Below, piece after piece: positions 1 to 5,350 of a stretch of 5,350 nucleotides of DNA. A program made the position numbers and the translations under genes. The DNA lies in the NCBI GenBank assembly GCA_937896205.1, contig CALBNA010000282.1, positions 1 to 5,350 of the forward strand, given 5' to 3'. The stretch is from an uncultured Campylobacter sp. (GTDB taxonomy: Bacteria > Campylobacterota > Campylobacteria > Campylobacterales > Campylobacteraceae). The notes under the pieces were generated by a model, which worked only from the letters and a program-made list of their open reading frames with translations, did no database searches and was not told where the DNA came from. Position 1 is the first letter of the stretch, and each line of letters begins with the position of its first letter.

Positions 1-914
1 ATCCCGCTCAGATCGTGCTGCCTATCGTGGGTGCGGTCGGCGGTATCGTCATGCCCGCGCTCGTTTTTTACGCGTTTAACCACGCCGATGCTTTCGCGCT
101 AAAAGGCTGGGCGATCCCGACTGCGACGGACACGGCGTTTGCTCTAGGTATCATAATGATTTTAGGCAAAAGAGTGCCGGCGAGTCTAAAAATTTTCCTC
201 GTGACGCTATCTATTATCGACGACGTTTGCGCTATTTTGATAATGGCGATATTTTACAGCGGACATCTCTCGGCTATGTCGTTTATGGTTGCCGGAGTGG
301 CTACTTTAGGGCTTTTGGCTTTAAATTTAGCCGGCGTAAATAAAAAAGCCTGCTATGTGATTTTGGGCATAATCCTTTGGGTGAGCGTGCTAAAATCTGG
401 CGTGCATGCGACGCTAGCGGGCGTCGTGGCGGCATTTTTTATACCGCTTAAGGCAAAGGACGGCGAGGGCTCGATGCTAAAGCAGATCGAGCACGACCTT
501 CACGGTTACGTCGCATTTTTCGTACTGCCGGTATTTGCCTTCGTAAATGCGGGTATCTCGCTAAAAGGCATCGGGCTGGAGCAGATTTTCCACCCCGTGT
601 CGCTAGGCGTCATACTGGGGCTGTTTGCAGGCAAGCAGCTAGGGGTGTTTGGATTTTGCTTTCTTGCGATCAAATTTAAGCTCGCAAAGCTACCGAAATA
701 CTGCAATCTAGCTCAGTTTTACGGCCTTTGCTTACTTACTGGTATCGGCTTTACGATGAGTCTTTTTATAAATTCGCTCTCCTATCACGACACGTACGAG
801 TTTGCGTACGCCGATAAGCTCGCGGTACTCATCGCATCGCTGATCTCGGGCGCGACGGGCTATGCGATGCTCTACTGGGGCGGACGACACAGGATAATGA
901 AATGCGTGGAGTAG
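1..914 (+). CDS. nhaA: Na+/H+ antiporter NhaA, 5'-truncated by the window edge
   Basis: NhaA is an inner-membrane antiporter that exports Na+ in exchange for H+ and supports pH and salt homeostasis. The frame is open to the left edge (first full codon at 3). The GTG at 15 lies inside the conserved domain, so the true start is outside, with roughly 95 residues missing by comparison with E. coli NhaA. Counting from that GTG, family signatures are visible: ATDTAFALG around 37-45 (D39 matching E. coli D133), SIIDD at 66-70 (D69 and D70 matching the essential D163/D164 pair), AGKQLG at 205-210 (K207 matching K300) and TGIGFTMSLFI at 242-252. The rest alternates hydrophobic helices with short loops, and the C-terminus ends normally. 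The next gene starts 4 bp after the stop, so they probably share a transcript. Identification is firm. Which paralogue it is (some Campylobacter carry two nhaA genes) cannot be told. Confidence 0.95.
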   Translation, partial: PAQIVLPIVGAVGGIVMPALVFYAFNHADAFALKGWAIPTATDTAFALGIIMILGKRVPASLKIFLVTLSIIDDVCAILIMAIFYSGHLSAMSFMVAGVATLGLLALNLAGVNKKACYVILGIILWVSVLKSGVHATLAGVVAAFFIPLKAKDGEGSMLKQIEHDLHGYVAFFVLPVFAFVNAGISLKGIGLEQIFHPVSLGVILGLFAGKQLGVFGFCFLAIKFKLAKLPKYCNLAQFYGLCLLTGIGFTMSLFINSLSYHDTYEFAYADKLAVLIASLISGATGYAMLYWGGRHRIMKCVE

Positions 915-918
915 AAAA

Positions 919-2202
919 ATGATGATATTTCATAAAAATTTTCTCGCAGACGAGCTTGCGAAGTGGCGAGAAGAAGGGCTAGTAAGCGACGAGGCGGCGC
1001 GCAAGATAGCTGCTAGATACGATATAGATTTATCGGGCGCAAACGAGCGGCGAAGCTTTATTTTAAAGCTCGTAGCGTATCTTTTTTTGGCGCTTTCGTT
1101 ATTTACTTTGGTCGGCGCAAACTGGGAGGAGTTGCCACGCGCGCTAAGGCTAATCATCTTGCTTGGCATACTTGCGGCGGTAAATTTTAGCGGAGTTTTG
1201 GCACAGAAAAATGGCAAAGAGACGCAGGCTACGACGTTGTTTTTTTTAGGTAACTTTTGCTACGGCGCGGCGATCGTTTTAGTCGCGCAAATTTACCATC
1301 TAGGCGAACATATGCCTAACGGCGTGCTGCTGTGGGCGGTCGGAGCTTTAGCGCTTGGGCTTGCTACGCGTAAATCCATCATCACGCTTCAGGCTCTTAT
1401 TTTGGGGCTTATTTGGTTTTTGATGGAGTTTGAGTTTAGCGGCGTTTCGCACGGATTTTTGCTCTTTATCGTAGCTAGTGCGGCCGTGCTTTGGCGCGAT
1501 GATTCGCGGCTGCTTACGGGCGCGCTTTTTGCGAGCGTGTTTTCTTATATCGTATCTTTCGTGCTTTACGAGCGGTATTTTCTAGCTGATTTGCGCGTGG
1601 ACGATGCGCTTTGCGGCGTTCATTTTTTTGCGCTTAGCTACTGCTTGCTCGCCGTTTGCGCCTCGTTTTTGCTTGAGAGGGCGGGTAAATTTGAACTCGC
1701 GTTTTATCTCAAAACCGTCGGCATCGTCTGCGGGGCTGGCATCTTGTGTTTTGATATGTCGCTTTACGAGGACTTACATTTTTCGCGTCCGTGGTCTTAC
1801 GGCGCCCAGAACTACGAGAATGTTTTAAACGGCGTTACATTTTTAAAAAGCGTGTTTGGAGCGTTGTTTACGGCTTTTTGCGCGGCCTCTTTGGGGCTTG
1901 CATTTTACTTTAAAAAATACGCCGCCGCTATCGTCGGAGCGCTTTTGGTCGCGCTGCCTTTTATCTTAGACGCGTTTGCGGGCTACGAGGAGGGCGTGTT
2001 TTCGCTCATCGGCGTTTGCGTCGCGGTCGCTCTTATTAAGCAAAATAACATGAAATTCGGCATAGCGCTTATCTTTTGGGTGGCGTTCGTACGCTACGTC
2101 GATCTAGTCGGCGATTACGTCAGCGCCAGCGCGCTATTTTTGGTATTTGCGCTCGTGGTGCTAGGGGTCTCTAGGATATCTAAAAAAAGGAGTGCGAAAT
2201 GA
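919..2202 (+). CDS. DUF2157 domain-containing polytopic membrane protein
   Basis: This is a 427-residue integral membrane protein of unknown function. Residues 7-45 are a soluble, charged N-terminal segment (helical KWREEGLVSDEAARKIA-type pattern) typical of DUF2157. After it come about 12-14 hydrophobic segments, from about 48 to 418. The AQIYHLGE stretch at 124-131, after a Gly/Ala-rich helix, resembles a conserved motif of the family. The protein ends in a basic tail (SKKRSAK). The start is ATG 919, with GGAG at 908-911 and a 7-nt spacer; ATG 922 is an equally possible start. The stop overlaps the next gene by 4 bp (ATGA), consistent with translational coupling to the GDYXXLXY protein, its common genomic partner. 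In many genomes a separate DUF4401 membrane protein sits between the two. None is seen here, so this protein may cover both roles, but that is inference. The family call rests on motif recall and context, not on a search. Confidence 0.8.
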   Translation: MMIFHKNFLADELAKWREEGLVSDEAARKIAARYDIDLSGANERRSFILKLVAYLFLALSLFTLVGANWEELPRALRLIILLGILAAVNFSGVLAQKNGKETQATTLFFLGNFCYGAAIVLVAQIYHLGEHMPNGVLLWAVGALALGLATRKSIITLQALILGLIWFLMEFEFSGVSHGFLLFIVASAAVLWRDDSRLLTGALFASVFSYIVSFVLYERYFLADLRVDDALCGVHFFALSYCLLAVCASFLLERAGKFELAFYLKTVGIVCGAGILCFDMSLYEDLHFSRPWSYGAQNYENVLNGVTFLKSVFGALFTAFCAASLGLAFYFKKYAAAIVGALLVALPFILDAFAGYEEGVFSLIGVCVAVALIKQNNMKFGIALIFWVAFVRYVDLVGDYVSASALFLVFALVVLGVSRISKKRSAK

Positions 2203-2726
2203 AACTAAAGCTGATTTTTGCTGCCGCGGTATTTCAAATTTTAGCCGTGATCGCGATGCTTGCGTATGCGTACGCGCCGATATATTTTGGCAAAGAGATC
2301 TTGATACGAACTACGGTTTACGATCCGCGCGATATGTTTCGCGGCGATTACGTGCGCCTTAGCTACGGCTTTGCAGGCGTTTACGAGCTGGACAAAAGAG
2401 ACTCGAATTTGAGCAAAAGGCAGCAGCTGCACGGTAGTAAAATTTACGCTATCTTAAAGCAGGACAAAGACGGCAAATATAAATTTGACAAATATAGCTT
2501 CGAGCAGCCCAGCGGCGGGACGTTTTTAGCTGGCAGGATTGATTATAATACCGCAAATTTTGGCATCGAGGCCTTTTTCATGCCGCCTAAAAAAGCGCAG
2601 CAGATGGAGCGAGATATGATGGAGTTTAACGCCACGGCCGTCATCAGCGTGATGGATAATGGCAAAGCTCGCATCAAAGATATCATGCTAGAAAAACCAA
2701 ACGCGGGCGAGTCTCGCGGATATTAA
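2199..2726 (+). CDS. GDYXXLXY family membrane-anchored protein
   Basis: This is a 175-residue protein with one N-terminal hydrophobic helix at about 5-29, which is either an uncleaved anchor or a signal sequence. The remaining part is mainly hydrophilic and probably extracytoplasmic. The signature that names the family is complete: DPRDMFRGDYVRLSY at 42-56, with the GDYVRLSY core at 49-56. Length fits the family. The C-terminal half is Lys-rich and alternates charged and hydrophobic residues, suggesting a beta-rich domain. Start ATG 2199 overlaps the stop of the DUF2157 gene (ATGA). It is preceded by AGGAG at 2188-2192 with a 6-nt spacer, so the two are almost certainly cotranslated. No biochemical function is established for the family that I know of. 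The fixed pairing with a DUF2157 membrane protein suggests they form one complex. It is the last gene before the intergenic hairpins and probably ends the transcript. Confidence 0.88.
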   Translation: MKLKLIFAAAVFQILAVIAMLAYAYAPIYFGKEILIRTTVYDPRDMFRGDYVRLSYGFAGVYELDKRDSNLSKRQQLHGSKIYAILKQDKDGKYKFDKYSFEQPSGGTFLAGRIDYNTANFGIEAFFMPPKKAQQMERDMMEFNATAVISVMDNGKARIKDIMLEKPNAGESRGY

Positions 2727-2741
2727 ATTTATCGGCAAAGA

Positions 2742-2783
2742 GGGCTAAATTTGACTAGACTAATCTGAAGTCAAATTTAGCCT
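2742..2783 (+). terminator. 14-bp perfect hairpin after the GDYXXLXY gene, possible terminator
   Basis: Positions 2743-2756 (GGCTAAATTTGACT) and 2769-2782 (AGTCAAATTTAGCC) are exact reverse complements around a 12-nt loop. A G-T wobble at 2742/2783 extends the stem. The hairpin lies 16 nt past the stop codon of the last gene of the upstream operon, where a transcription terminator would be expected. Against a classical intrinsic terminator, no run of T follows on either strand and the stem is AT-rich. It could instead be one copy of a genomic repeat, or a protein-binding palindrome. Confidence 0.5.
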
Positions 2784-2789
2784 AGTGCT

Positions 2790-2815
2790 TCAAATTTAAC
2801 GCGGCTTAAATTTGA
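2790..2815. repeat. Second AAATTT-cored inverted repeat
   Basis: TCAAATTTAA at 2790-2799 and TTAAATTTGA at 2806-2815 are perfect 10-bp reverse complements with a 6-nt GC-rich loop (CGCGGC). The arm at 2806-2815 is shared with the overlapping palindrome to its right, so only one of the two structures could form at a time. No T-run follows. Confidence 0.6.
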
Positions 2816-2827
2816 GTCAAATTTGAC
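2808..2827. repeat. Overlapping palindromes, including 12-bp GTCAAATTTGAC
   Basis: AAATTTGA at 2808-2815 mirrors TCAAATTT at 2817-2824 around a central G. Positions 2816-2827 form the perfect 12-bp palindrome GTCAAATTTGAC. The same 12-mer occurs once more in the window, inside hypD at 4972-4983. It may be a dimeric-protein binding site or a frequent genomic word; the sequence alone does not decide. Confidence 0.6.
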
Positions 2828-2963
2828 CCGCCTCGCCGCCGCCGCAAAAATCTCAAAATATAAATAAAACGCAACGAAATAATATCCTCAAGGTATGAAA
2901 CTAAAGCGAGATTTTAACATCTAAGAGTATAATAACCCCAAAAAATCGCTAAGGAGAAACAAA
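2828..2963 (+). promoter_or_regulatory. Probable hypB promoter region with TATAAT -10 box
   Basis: A consensus -10 hexamer TATAAT lies at 2928-2933, so transcription would start near 2940, about 24 nt before the hypB ATG. There is no clear -35 hexamer at the expected place (around 2905-2910). Campylobacter vegetative promoters usually lack a conserved -35 and rely on AT-rich upstream sequence, which is present here (2846-2886, then 2911-2916). The region starts with a short GC-rich run of CGCC units at 2829-2845, of no evident role. The hypB Shine-Dalgarno AAGGAG is at 2951-2956. I saw no convincing operator for a nickel or iron regulator. Confidence 0.55.
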
Positions 2964-3770
2964 ATGTGTAAAGATTGCGGATGCTCGCTCGGTGGGCACG
3001 ATCACGCCCATACTCACGCCGACGGCACGACTCACTCGCACGCTCACGATCACGGTGCCGAGCACGGACACGGCGCGGCTCACGAGCATAGCCACGGCCA
3101 CGCGCACCCTGCGCTAAATGACAGTAAAACGGTCGAAGTGATAACTAAAATTTTATCCCAAAACGACGAAGAGGCCGCGCACAACCGCGCTCATTTGGAT
3201 GAGCACGGGATTTTATGCGTAAATCTCATGAGTAGCCCCGGCAGCGGAAAAACTACGCTACTAGAAGCCACGATAAAAAGCGGTAAATTTAAAATCGGCG
3301 TCGTTGAGGGCGATCTAGAGACCAACCAAGACGCCGACCGCATCGTAAAAGCTGGCGGCAAAGCCCATCAGATCACGACCGGACAGGCATGTCACCTCGA
3401 TGCCTTTATGGTGCATGAGGGGCTTCATCATCTGCCGCTAGAGGGCCTTGATATAGTTTTCGTTGAAAATGTCGGCAACCTCGTATGCCCCGCTAGCTAC
3501 GACGTGGGCTCGCACTTTAACGTCGTGCTGCTCTCGGTGCCTGAAGGCGACGATAAGGTAGCCAAATACCCCGTGATGTTTCGCGCTGCCGATCTCATCG
3601 TGATAACCAAAACTTCGCTGTTGCCGCATTTTGAATTTGACGTAAAAAAAGTCGTCAAAGAGGCTCGCAAACTAAATCCGAAGGTCGATGTCATTGAGCT
3701 TGACGCAAAAACGGGCGAGGGTATGGAGAAGTGGCTAAATTTCTTAAAATTTAAAAAAGAGCTTAGATAA
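2964..3770 (+). CDS. hypB: Hydrogenase nickel incorporation GTPase HypB, with His-rich N-terminus
   Basis: HypB is the cytoplasmic GTPase that works with HypA to insert Ni into the [NiFe] hydrogenase large subunit. This 268-residue protein opens with MCKDCGC, the CxxCGC high-affinity nickel site (C2, C5, C7). A stretch with 15 histidines at 12-48 follows, resembling nickel-storing HypB proteins. The G domain has a P-loop SSPGSGKTT at 90-98, EGDLETNQDADRI at 115-127, GQACHLDA at 140-147 (C143 and H144 of the second metal site) and ENVGNLVCPASYD at 168-180 (C175). The G4 specificity motif reads TKTS at 215-218; the usual form is NKxD or TKxD, so the guanine-contacting Asp is replaced by Ser. 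Otherwise the protein looks intact and normal in length. Start ATG 2964 has AAGGAG at 2951-2956 with a 7-nt spacer. It is the first gene of the hyp run visible here, and its stop overlaps hypC by 1 bp (TAATG). Confidence 0.97.
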   Translation: MCKDCGCSLGGHDHAHTHADGTTHSHAHDHGAEHGHGAAHEHSHGHAHPALNDSKTVEVITKILSQNDEEAAHNRAHLDEHGILCVNLMSSPGSGKTTLLEATIKSGKFKIGVVEGDLETNQDADRIVKAGGKAHQITTGQACHLDAFMVHEGLHHLPLEGLDIVFVENVGNLVCPASYDVGSHFNVVLLSVPEGDDKVAKYPVMFRAADLIVITKTSLLPHFEFDVKKVVKEARKLNPKVDVIELDAKTGEGMEKWLNFLKFKKELR

Positions 3771-4084
3771 TGTGCCTCTCAATCCCTTCAAAAGTGGTCT
3801 CAATCGACGAAGATAACGTCGCTACCGTCGAGACGCTAGGCGTGAGTCGCCGCGTGAGCCTCGATCTCATCGCCGAGCCCGTAGCTGTAGGCGAATACGT
3901 ACTCATCCACGTCGGTTACGCGATGGAAAAAATCGATACGAAATTTGCGCTAGAGAGCATCGAAATCTACCGCCAAATCGCCAAAGATATGCAAAGCGGC
4001 GAGATCGGCGCGGACGAAGGCGACGCGGGACTAAGCGCCATGCAAGCGGCGGCAAACGAGCCAAACGCAAAGGAAAAAGCGTGA
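3770..4084 (+). CDS. hypC: Hydrogenase maturation chaperone HypC
   Basis: HypC is a small chaperone that binds HypD to form the platform for Fe(CN)2(CO) assembly, then carries this unit to the hydrogenase large-subunit precursor. The N-terminus MCLSIPSKV holds the essential C2, exposed after removal of the initiator Met. HVGYAM at 47-52 is the conserved HVGFAM-type motif (H47). The OB-fold-like core spans about 1-70. Residues 71-104 form a hydrophilic, Ala/Glu/Asp-rich tail, making the protein 104 residues against about 75-95 for typical members; the tail is probably disordered. Start ATG 3770 overlaps the hypB stop by 1 bp and has only a weak Shine-Dalgarno (AAAGAG at 3756-3761), so it is probably translated by coupling. 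Its stop overlaps hypD by 4 bp. HybG-like paralogues share the fold, but the position beside hypB and hypD favours HypC. Confidence 0.95.
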   Translation: MCLSIPSKVVSIDEDNVATVETLGVSRRVSLDLIAEPVAVGEYVLIHVGYAMEKIDTKFALESIEIYRQIAKDMQSGEIGADEGDAGLSAMQAAANEPNAKEKA

Positions 4085-5178
4085 ATCTAATCAATGATTT
4101 TCGCGACAAAGAGCTTATTTTAGCGCTTTCAAAACTCATCAAAAAAGAGAGCGTAAAACCGCTAAATATCATGGAAATTTGCGGCGGACACACGCACTCG
4201 ATCATGAAATTTGGCCTGCCGCAGCTAGTGGGCGAACATATAAATTTCGTCCACGGCCCGGGCTGTCCCGTCTGCGTGATGCCAAGGAGCCGCATAGACG
4301 AGGCGATAAAGCTAGCCCAGATGCCAGGCACCATCCTGTGCACTCTAGCCGACATGATGAGAGTCCCCGGCTCAAACACCAGCCTGCAAAAGCTGCGCGG
4401 CGAAGGTTGCGACATCAGAGCGCTATATAGCCCGCTAGACTGTATCAAAATCGCGCGCGAAAATCCCGAAAAGAGCGTGATATTTTTCGCGATCGGGTTT
4501 GAGACGACGACGCCTATGAGCGCAAATTTAGTCCAAAAGGCGCTGGAGCTCGGGCTAAAAAATCTATTTTTCCACATAAATCACGTTACCGTCCCTGCAC
4601 CCGTGCGAGCGATCCTAAACGACGAAGACGTCAAGATCGACGCGTTTTTGGGCCCTAGCCACGTGAGCGTGATCACGGGATATGGCATTTACGAGAGTAT
4701 CGCGGCCGAGTATAAAAAGCCTATCGCGGTTAGCGGATTTGAGCCGCTTGATCTAATGGACGGCATCCTAAACCTCGTCCGCCAGCAAAACGCGGGCACG
4801 CACGAGGTCTATAACGAATACGCCAGAGTCGTCACGCGTGATGGAAATCAAAAAGCAAAGGCGCTCGTAGAGGAGTTTTTCGAGCCGTGCGACTTCTCGT
4901 GGCGCGGTCTTGGCGTGATCGCGCAAAGCGGTATGAAACTGCGCCCCGAGTACGCGAAGCTTGACGCGAGGGTCAAATTTGACTGCAGCGTGCAAAGCAA
5001 AGGCGAGAGCAAGGCCTGTATCTGCCCTGAAATTTTACGCGGGCGAGCAAAGCCGTTTGACTGCAAAATTTTCGCCAAAGTCTGTACGCCAAAAACTCCG
5101 GTGGGCTCGTGCATGGTCTCTAGTGAGGGCGCATGCGCGGCATACTACAAATACGGCGACGTAAAAAGCGCGGGCTAG
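4081..5178 (+). CDS. hypD: Hydrogenase maturation iron-sulfur protein HypD
   Basis: HypD is the central scaffold with a [4Fe-4S] cluster where, together with HypC, the Fe atom receives its CN and CO ligands. At 365 residues it is of normal family length. Conserved motifs in order: EICGGHTH at 32-39 (C34, the proposed Fe ligand with HypC C2), GPGCPVC at 59-65 (C62 and C65, the thioredoxin-like redox pair), GFETTTP at 139-145, GPSHVSVITG at 191-200, and a C-terminal cysteine group C313, C315, C328, C335, C344 and C352 within CIC...DC...CTP...CMVSSEGAC, which supplies the cluster ligands. The start is GTG 4081, overlapping the hypC stop (GTGA), with AAAGGA at 4069-4074 and a 6-nt spacer. No in-frame ATG precedes the CGGHTH motif except M31, directly before it, so GTG is well supported. 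No abnormality is seen. Positions 4972-4983 encode VKFD through the palindrome GTCAAATTTGAC. Confidence 0.97.
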   Translation: MNLINDFRDKELILALSKLIKKESVKPLNIMEICGGHTHSIMKFGLPQLVGEHINFVHGPGCPVCVMPRSRIDEAIKLAQMPGTILCTLADMMRVPGSNTSLQKLRGEGCDIRALYSPLDCIKIARENPEKSVIFFAIGFETTTPMSANLVQKALELGLKNLFFHINHVTVPAPVRAILNDEDVKIDAFLGPSHVSVITGYGIYESIAAEYKKPIAVSGFEPLDLMDGILNLVRQQNAGTHEVYNEYARVVTRDGNQKAKALVEEFFEPCDFSWRGLGVIAQSGMKLRPEYAKLDARVKFDCSVQSKGESKACICPEILRGRAKPFDCKIFAKVCTPKTPVGSCMVSSEGACAAYYKYGDVKSAG

Positions 5179-5185
5179 GAGGAGG
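5177..5185 (+). promoter_or_regulatory. Strong Shine-Dalgarno fixing the TTG start of hypE
   Basis: AGGAGGAGG overlaps the hypD stop codon (TAG 5176-5178) and contains two full GGAGG-type matches to the 16S rRNA tail. The spacer to TTG 5191 is 5 nt. The nearest in-frame ATG, at 5203, would be 17 nt away, which is too far. This supports TTG as the start. Confidence 0.75.
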
Positions 5186-5190
5186 CAAAT

Positions 5191-5350
5191 TTGAGCAAGA
5201 TAATGCTAAGCCACGGCGGCGGCGGCGAGGAGATGAACTCGCTCATAAACGAGACGATTTTTAGGATATTTGACAACGAAATTTTGCGCGAGAGCAACGA
5301 TAGCGCGATACTAAATTTTAGCGACCCTTGCGCGGACGAGAGCGCGAAAT
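5191..5350 (+). CDS. hypE: Hydrogenase maturation protein HypE, 5' part only
   Basis: The frame opening at TTG 5191 encodes MSKIMLSHGGGGEEM and stays open to the right edge (53 full codons). The HGGGGEEMNSLI stretch at residues 8-19 matches the conserved N-terminus of HypE (E. coli has a comparable HGSGG motif), followed by a helix (LINETIFRIFDNEIL) and a NDSAIL strand that fit the AIR-synthase-like N-domain. HypE accepts a carbamoyl group from HypF on its C-terminal Cys and dehydrates it with ATP to thiocyanate, the source of the hydrogenase CN ligands. The ATP-binding and C-terminal Cys parts lie outside the window. It starts 12 bp after hypD, in the usual hypD-hypE order. ATG 5203 is an alternative start with a worse ribosome-binding distance. 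Confidence 0.93.
   Translation, partial: MSKIMLSHGGGGEEMNSLINETIFRIFDNEILRESNDSAILNFSDPCADESAK

Noticed and set aside
1604..1828. Alternative-frame ORF of 74 codons inside the DUF2157 gene
   Set aside because: It lies within a continuous membrane-protein frame that has clear helices and no sign of frameshift. The product has no recognisable features.
2831..2845. 15-nt exact reverse complement of the hypE start region (5216-5230)
   Set aside because: Both are low-complexity CGG/CCG triplet runs, the hypE side being forced by its Gly-Gly-Gly-Gly-Glu-Glu codons. The intergenic copy lies upstream of the likely hypB transcript start, so base pairing in RNA is not expected from that promoter.
2878..2920. 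Possible NikR operator (GTATGA at 2893-2898 and AATAATA at 2878-2884)
   Set aside because: Neither half-site has its required partner at the right spacing: the place for TCATAC reads TAACAT, and no TATTATT lies upstream at the proper distance.
2895..2924. Nine-codon ORF (MKLKRDFNI) upstream of hypB as a possible leader peptide; its first 13 nt repeat the start of the GDYXXLXY gene (2199-2211)
   Set aside because: The only Shine-Dalgarno-like bases (AAGG at 2890-2893) are 1 nt from the ATG, and most of the ORF lies upstream of the likely transcription start. A single 13-nt match in a window this size can arise by chance.
3903..4577. Long open frame of 224 codons on the minus strand across hypC and hypD
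   Set aside because: It lies fully opposite two well-supported conserved genes, its product is Arg/Ser/Phe/Leu-rich without recognisable motifs, and no ribosome site or promoter is apparent. It is best explained as a shadow of the + strand codon pattern.
1..5350. Search for CRISPR arrays, tRNA or rRNA genes, insertion sequences and attachment sites
   Set aside because: By eye I saw no regularly spaced direct repeats, tRNA-like cloverleaf, rRNA segment, transposase motif or terminal inverted repeats. Nearly all the DNA is accounted for by conserved genes.

Overview
The window looks like part of a Campylobacter chromosome, or that of a close relative in the Campylobacterota. The support is the preference for AAATTT-type words, codon use rich in A/T at wobble positions despite a moderate overall GC content, and a hyp gene order (B-C-D-E) like that of Campylobacter hydrogenase-maturation operons. 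The fairly high GC for the genus points to the oral/gut group around C. rectus, C. showae or C. curvus. That species-level guess is inference only.

Layout, all on the + strand. (1) Positions 1-914: the C-terminal three quarters of an NhaA Na+/H+ antiporter, cut by the left edge. (2) Positions 919-2202: a polytopic membrane protein with an N-terminal DUF2157 domain. (3) Positions 2199-2726: its usual small partner, a single-pass GDYXXLXY-family protein. These three genes are separated by 4 bp or overlap by 4 bp, so they are probably cotranscribed. (4) Positions 2727-2963: a 237-bp intergenic region. Its first ~100 bp is a dense cluster of AAATTT-cored inverted repeats, including a 14-bp perfect hairpin that may end the upstream transcript. 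Its last part carries a consensus TATAAT -10 box and the hypB ribosome binding site. (5) Positions 2964-5350: hypB, hypC, hypD and the 5' end of hypE. Junctions B/C and C/D overlap by 1 and 4 bp. D/E has a 12-bp gap holding a very strong Shine-Dalgarno sequence, and hypE starts with TTG and runs off the right edge.

The hyp genes cooperate in maturing [NiFe] hydrogenase. HypE (with HypF, not in this window) makes the cyanide ligand. HypC and HypD form the scaffold on which the Fe(CN)2(CO) unit is built and delivered to the large subunit. HypB (with HypA, not in this window) then supplies nickel under GTP control. The HypB here has an N-terminal CxxCGC site and a long histidine-rich stretch, which suggests it also stores or buffers nickel.

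Most of the window is conventional. The points worth a second look are the atypical G4 motif of HypB (TKTS instead of a form ending in Asp), the uncharacterised DUF2157/GDYXXLXY pair, and the inverted-repeat cluster before hypB. I did not find strong evidence for a new defence, mobile or RNA-based system.
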